Both the position numbers and the translations under genes were made by a program. 34,668 nt of DNA, taken from contig CAJLBJ010000023.1 of assembly GCA_905204935.1 (NCBI GenBank), positions 1 to 34,668 of the forward strand, read 5' to 3'. This stretch comes from an uncultured Lactobacillus sp. Its GTDB lineage: Bacteria; Bacillota; Bacilli; Lactobacillales; Lactobacillaceae. Under the pieces are notes generated by a model, which worked only from the letters and a program-made list of their open reading frames with translations, was not told the DNA's origin and searched no databases. Shown one piece after another: positions 32,128 through 34,668 of this stretch; the stretch's first letter is position 1; each line of letters opens with the position of its first letter.

Positions 32128-32622
32128 TTATTGAGCTAAAACATACTCAGAAATCAAAGGTTTTTTATTGCCACCATGGCCAAAATTAATTAGTTCGTTG
32201 TTTTTAGAGCTATTCCATGCTAAGAAATCATGTTCATGTTGCCAGATATTGATTAACAAATATTCATAACTCTTTGATTTAGAACGTAAAACTAGCGATT
32301 CTACTAATCCTAAAGGTTGTGTATGTTCACTGTGCCAGCCTTCCATCATAGAATTAAAAACTTTTTGTTCATCTTCATCTAGTGTTAAATAGCGCAATTC
32401 AAAGTAATCTTCTTTTTGAACAGCTTTAAAGCGACTCATTTTATTGACCTGATACTCTAAACCTGCGTTAAAAATTGTAGGTTGTCCTGAAATATCAGCC
32501 AATAAATACTTACTGTGGTCATCTGCACATCTAAACAATAACAAATCTCTATCTTTATTTTGTTCTTTAATCTGAACCAATGTCTTACGCGACCCCATAG
32601 TCAAACTCAAACTTTTGATCAT
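32128..32622 (-). CDS. ABM/heme-monooxygenase-fold protein
   Basis: A 164-residue cytoplasmic protein that I place, with moderate confidence, in the antibiotic-biosynthesis-monooxygenase/heme-degrading fold family (dimeric alpha-beta barrel). The C-terminal half has YEYLLINIWQHEHDFLAWNSS, the pattern of the family's strand and helix, preceded by LVESLVLR. The N-terminal half (about 1-60: VQIKEQNKDRDLLLFRCADDHSKYLLADISG) is less typical. No heme-oxygenase catalytic set is visible by eye, so an enzymatic role is not claimed; related Firmicute proteins include the TRAP-like group. ATG 32622 follows GGAAGGGTGAT; GTG 32631 overlaps that site. Confidence 0.6.
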   Translation of the reverse strand: MIKSLSLTMGSRKTLVQIKEQNKDRDLLLFRCADDHSKYLLADISGQPTIFNAGLEYQVNKMSRFKAVQKEDYFELRYLTLDEDEQKVFNSMMEGWHSEHTQPLGLVESLVLRSKSKSYEYLLINIWQHEHDFLAWNSSKNNELINFGHGGNKKPLISEYVLAQ

Positions 32623-32651
32623 TTCTATCACCCTTCCATTTGCCTATGTTC

Positions 32652-32660
32652 ATTATAGCA
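32652..32660 (-). promoter_or_regulatory. Extended -10 promoter of the ABM-fold gene
   Basis: TGCTATAAT on the minus strand; no good -35 element. It lies 30 bp upstream of the start, within the short gap after the sulfotransferase gene, which shows no terminator, so the two could also be co-transcribed. Confidence 0.5.
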
Positions 32661-32683
32661 CAAGCGTAGAAACTAACCATTTA

Positions 32684-34351
32684 TTAATCCTTATTCAAGT
32701 CAAAAACATAGTTGCTTGAATAAAATTCCCAACGATATGCACGGTAAACATACGTTTTATCTGCTGCAGATGTTTTAAGCGTAACATTGAAGATTTGTTG
32801 GCCATCTTTGGTAACTTCGATGATGTTACTTTCTGCTCCTTGATTTTTGAAACCAAAATCAATCAATGTATTTTGATTATCTAAACGTTGGGCATAGCCA
32901 ATTATCGAAGTAAAATTATCTTCACCTAATTCCTTACCGTAATCCCAAACCTGTGTAATTGTTTTGTTTTCATTATCAATCTTGTATTCGATAGCTTGTG
33001 AATACTTGCCAGAAGTATCTTTATCACCGTTAGTTACCGCAATATTATTATCATACAACAAGATATTTTCTGTCTTACCATCATTTGACAAAACATAAAT
33101 ACCATGTTGCCCACCAGTATAGGCGGTACCTTTAGTTGGGGTCAATAACTTTTTACGATACTTGCGTGGCCATTCTTTCTTGTCTTTGTTGCAATAAATC
33201 CACTCAATTTGGTCAGTCTTATAGTCTAATTTCATAATTAAATCTTGGTTACGTGCAGAAATCAACAAACTGCCGTCTTTTTTATCATAATCAACCGCAT
33301 TAACATGTAACCAATCGTATTGTCCCGAATCAGTTTTTTCTTTATATTTCAAATACATCTTGGCAGGTAAGAGTCGTTTTAAATCAATAACTTTAACAAC
33401 TTTTCCTGTCTTGTGTGAAATTTGCACGATAGTATCTTCAACATATTTATCCGAACCATCATTAACCGTTGCGATTAAATCACCGTTTGGTAATTCAGTT
33501 ACATCATGATGAATTACAGTAGCCGGATAACCAGCTTGTTCCTTATTACCTGCACTTGAATTAAATTTATATTCCTTGTAAACACGTCCTAAATAGTCTT
33601 GTTCTAGTAAATAATTATATGCTTTGGCTTCATTATTTAACTTAGTTTGTAGCAATAAATGGCCATTTTTAAGCTGTTCAATCGTATGTTGCGACCAGTT
33701 TGTCGAATACCAACGAATTTTACCATCAGAATCGATTGCATAAGGTTCTTTGGTTGTTCGATTAATAACCGTCAACTTGTTATCCCCTATATCCATCTTG
33801 GCAGTATCGCTTTTGGTAACCTTAATATTATCTTCATCCAAATATTCAGGTAAAGAACCCGTCTTTAGCTGTAATGTCTTAGTTTCACTATGTCCATCTT
33901 GATAATCAACTTTAATTTGAACAGTATTTTCATAATTAGCATATAAACCTACAATTGGCACTTGATGCTTGGTCGTATAACCTTCATTAACAGTATTAGT
34001 CAAAGATGTAGTCTTACTTTGTCCTTTAACCGTATAACTCACCTTAGCTTTAGTATCCGTTTGAAATAAAACAAGTGCCGTTAATGGTGATGTCTCATAC
34101 GGATTAATCTTAACATAAGGATTCTGAACCGTGTAGCTCTTATCATTTAAAACTTGCTTATAAGTAGCGGTCAGCTTATCTTGTCCTTTTGAGTGTGTAT
34201 CTGTAAAGTGACTCCCTATATTTTTAATAATTTGTTTTTTAGATAATAAGTCTTTCTTGGCCAAATATTCTTGATATCCAAAATAGCCCGCACCAGCTAT
34301 TAAAATAGCTGCCAAAAATATAATGATGCTCAAATTCACTTTTTTAGTCAT
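32684..34351 (-). CDS. Membrane-anchored arylsulfate sulfotransferase (ASST family)
   Basis: A PAPS-independent sulfotransferase that moves sulfate from one phenolic sulfate ester to another phenol. The 555-residue protein has one N-terminal membrane segment (about 8-26) and an extracellular remainder. A beta-rich N-terminal domain (about 75-170) resembles the ASST N-terminal domain, followed by a propeller-like catalytic region. By comparison with Escherichia coli AssT, the catalytic set is present: His281/282 (VIHHDVTELPNGD), His349 (DWLHVNAVD), Arg367 (ISARNQD) and His416 (TGGQHG). No lipobox or cell-wall sorting motif is seen. I start it at ATG 34351; GGGAGG lies about 10-13 bases upstream. 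In lactobacilli this family is poorly studied. Confidence 0.88.
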   Translation of the reverse strand: MTKKVNLSIIIFLAAILIAGAGYFGYQEYLAKKDLLSKKQIIKNIGSHFTDTHSKGQDKLTATYKQVLNDKSYTVQNPYVKINPYETSPLTALVLFQTDTKAKVSYTVKGQSKTTSLTNTVNEGYTTKHQVPIVGLYANYENTVQIKVDYQDGHSETKTLQLKTGSLPEYLDEDNIKVTKSDTAKMDIGDNKLTVINRTTKEPYAIDSDGKIRWYSTNWSQHTIEQLKNGHLLLQTKLNNEAKAYNYLLEQDYLGRVYKEYKFNSSAGNKEQAGYPATVIHHDVTELPNGDLIATVNDGSDKYVEDTIVQISHKTGKVVKVIDLKRLLPAKMYLKYKEKTDSGQYDWLHVNAVDYDKKDGSLLISARNQDLIMKLDYKTDQIEWIYCNKDKKEWPRKYRKKLLTPTKGTAYTGGQHGIYVLSNDGKTENILLYDNNIAVTNGDKDTSGKYSQAIEYKIDNENKTITQVWDYGKELGEDNFTSIIGYAQRLDNQNTLIDFGFKNQGAESNIIEVTKDGQQIFNVTLKTSAADKTYVYRAYRWEFYSSNYVFDLNKD

Positions 34352-34611
34352 ATATACACTCTTTCCTCCCAAAAATAACTCTGCCTTTTTAAAGTACTCT
34401 AAAAAAATGAATTAATTATGAATTATATATAAATAAATTCGGATTTTTTAACTAAGCAATTAAAACAAAATCGTATTATTTTTTGACAAAAAAGAATTTT
34501 CTTTGATTTATCAACTTTTATTAGTATATTATATCGACTATTTTAAAAAAAAAACTTAATTTTAGCTACATAATTCTAATGCTTTAAACAGTTAATTTTT
34601 ATCAAAAAGGG
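34352..34611. other. AT-rich upstream region of the sulfotransferase gene
   Basis: No gene seen. On the minus strand TATAAT (34422-34427) with TTAAAA 18 bp upstream is a weak promoter candidate for the sulfotransferase. The rest is A/T runs without clear pairing. Confidence 0.4.
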
Positions 34612-34668
34612 GCTGGGAAAAAACTCAGCTTCAATAGAAAAAAGGCTCACGTCAAAAAATTGGCGTGC
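34612..34668. repeat. Hairpin-rich element at the right edge, probable intergenic repeat
   Basis: Two hairpins lie in tandem: GCTGGG/CTCAGC (34612-34617 with 34624-34629, loop of six As) and CACGTCAA/TTGGCGTG (34648-34655 with 34660-34667). The GGGGCTGGGAAAAAACTCAGC pattern recalls short dispersed repeats between genes of lactobacilli and enterococci. It is cut by the window end, so its extent and copy number cannot be seen. Confidence 0.4.

Overview
The window looks like chromosomal DNA of a low-GC lactic acid bacterium, most likely a lactobacillus (Lactobacillaceae). This rests on a mannose-class PTS operon (manX-Y-Z-manO) with a sigma-54-type LevR activator, strong AGGAGG ribosome sites, TTGACA/TATAAT promoters, a BMP-type nucleoside ABC transporter and a stand-alone MupG-like protein. 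I cannot name the species. A near-perfect parS site (14660-14675) and three stacked rRNA-type promoters firing off the left edge suggest an origin-proximal region.

Layout. 1-433: tandem promoters and leader of an rRNA operon on the minus strand; the 16S gene would lie beyond the left edge. 434-7311 (minus): the mannose PTS locus. LevR (4525-7311) is followed by its terminator, then a textbook -24/-12 promoter (4412-4428), a free-standing EIIB, the EIIAB fusion, EIIC, EIID and ManO. 7384-9906 (plus): an alpha-carbonic anhydrase without a signal peptide and a UbiB/ABC1-family protein. 9934-10491: a small heat-shock protein with its own promoter and terminator. 10526-11013: a non-coding, highly structured stretch that I read as one or two small RNAs of unknown family. 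11098-14574: a beta-hydroxyacid dehydrogenase, then (minus) a MupG-like protein and a MATE exporter. 14660-18400: parS, a DUF2974 hydrolase, a lipoprotein, an endonuclease/exonuclease/phosphatase-fold protein and a DJ-1/PfpI protein.

18474-23487: an alpha-glucoside module, with a GH13 glucosidase translationally linked to an SLC45-like transporter under a 28-bp palindromic LacI-type operator and a cre-like site, and a divergent LacI-family regulator whose promoter is embedded in a 17-bp inverted repeat. 23774-29688: a nucleoside module, with a BMP lipoprotein, a two-domain ATPase and two permeases (minus) divergent from a nucleoside hydrolase (plus). Three PurBox-like sites lie between them. 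29761-32090: a metal-efflux P-type ATPase divergent from its CzrA-like ArsR sensor, with a clear operator. 32128-34351: an ABM-fold protein and a membrane-anchored arylsulfate sulfotransferase. The right edge enters a hairpin-rich intergenic repeat.

The most novel-looking item is the 10526-11013 RNA locus: a 17-bp-spaced promoter, long hairpins, a 13-nt motif repeated 73 nt apart, and a second compact terminator-ended RNA, none of which I can assign to a known family. No CRISPR array, tRNA, prophage or insertion sequence was seen.
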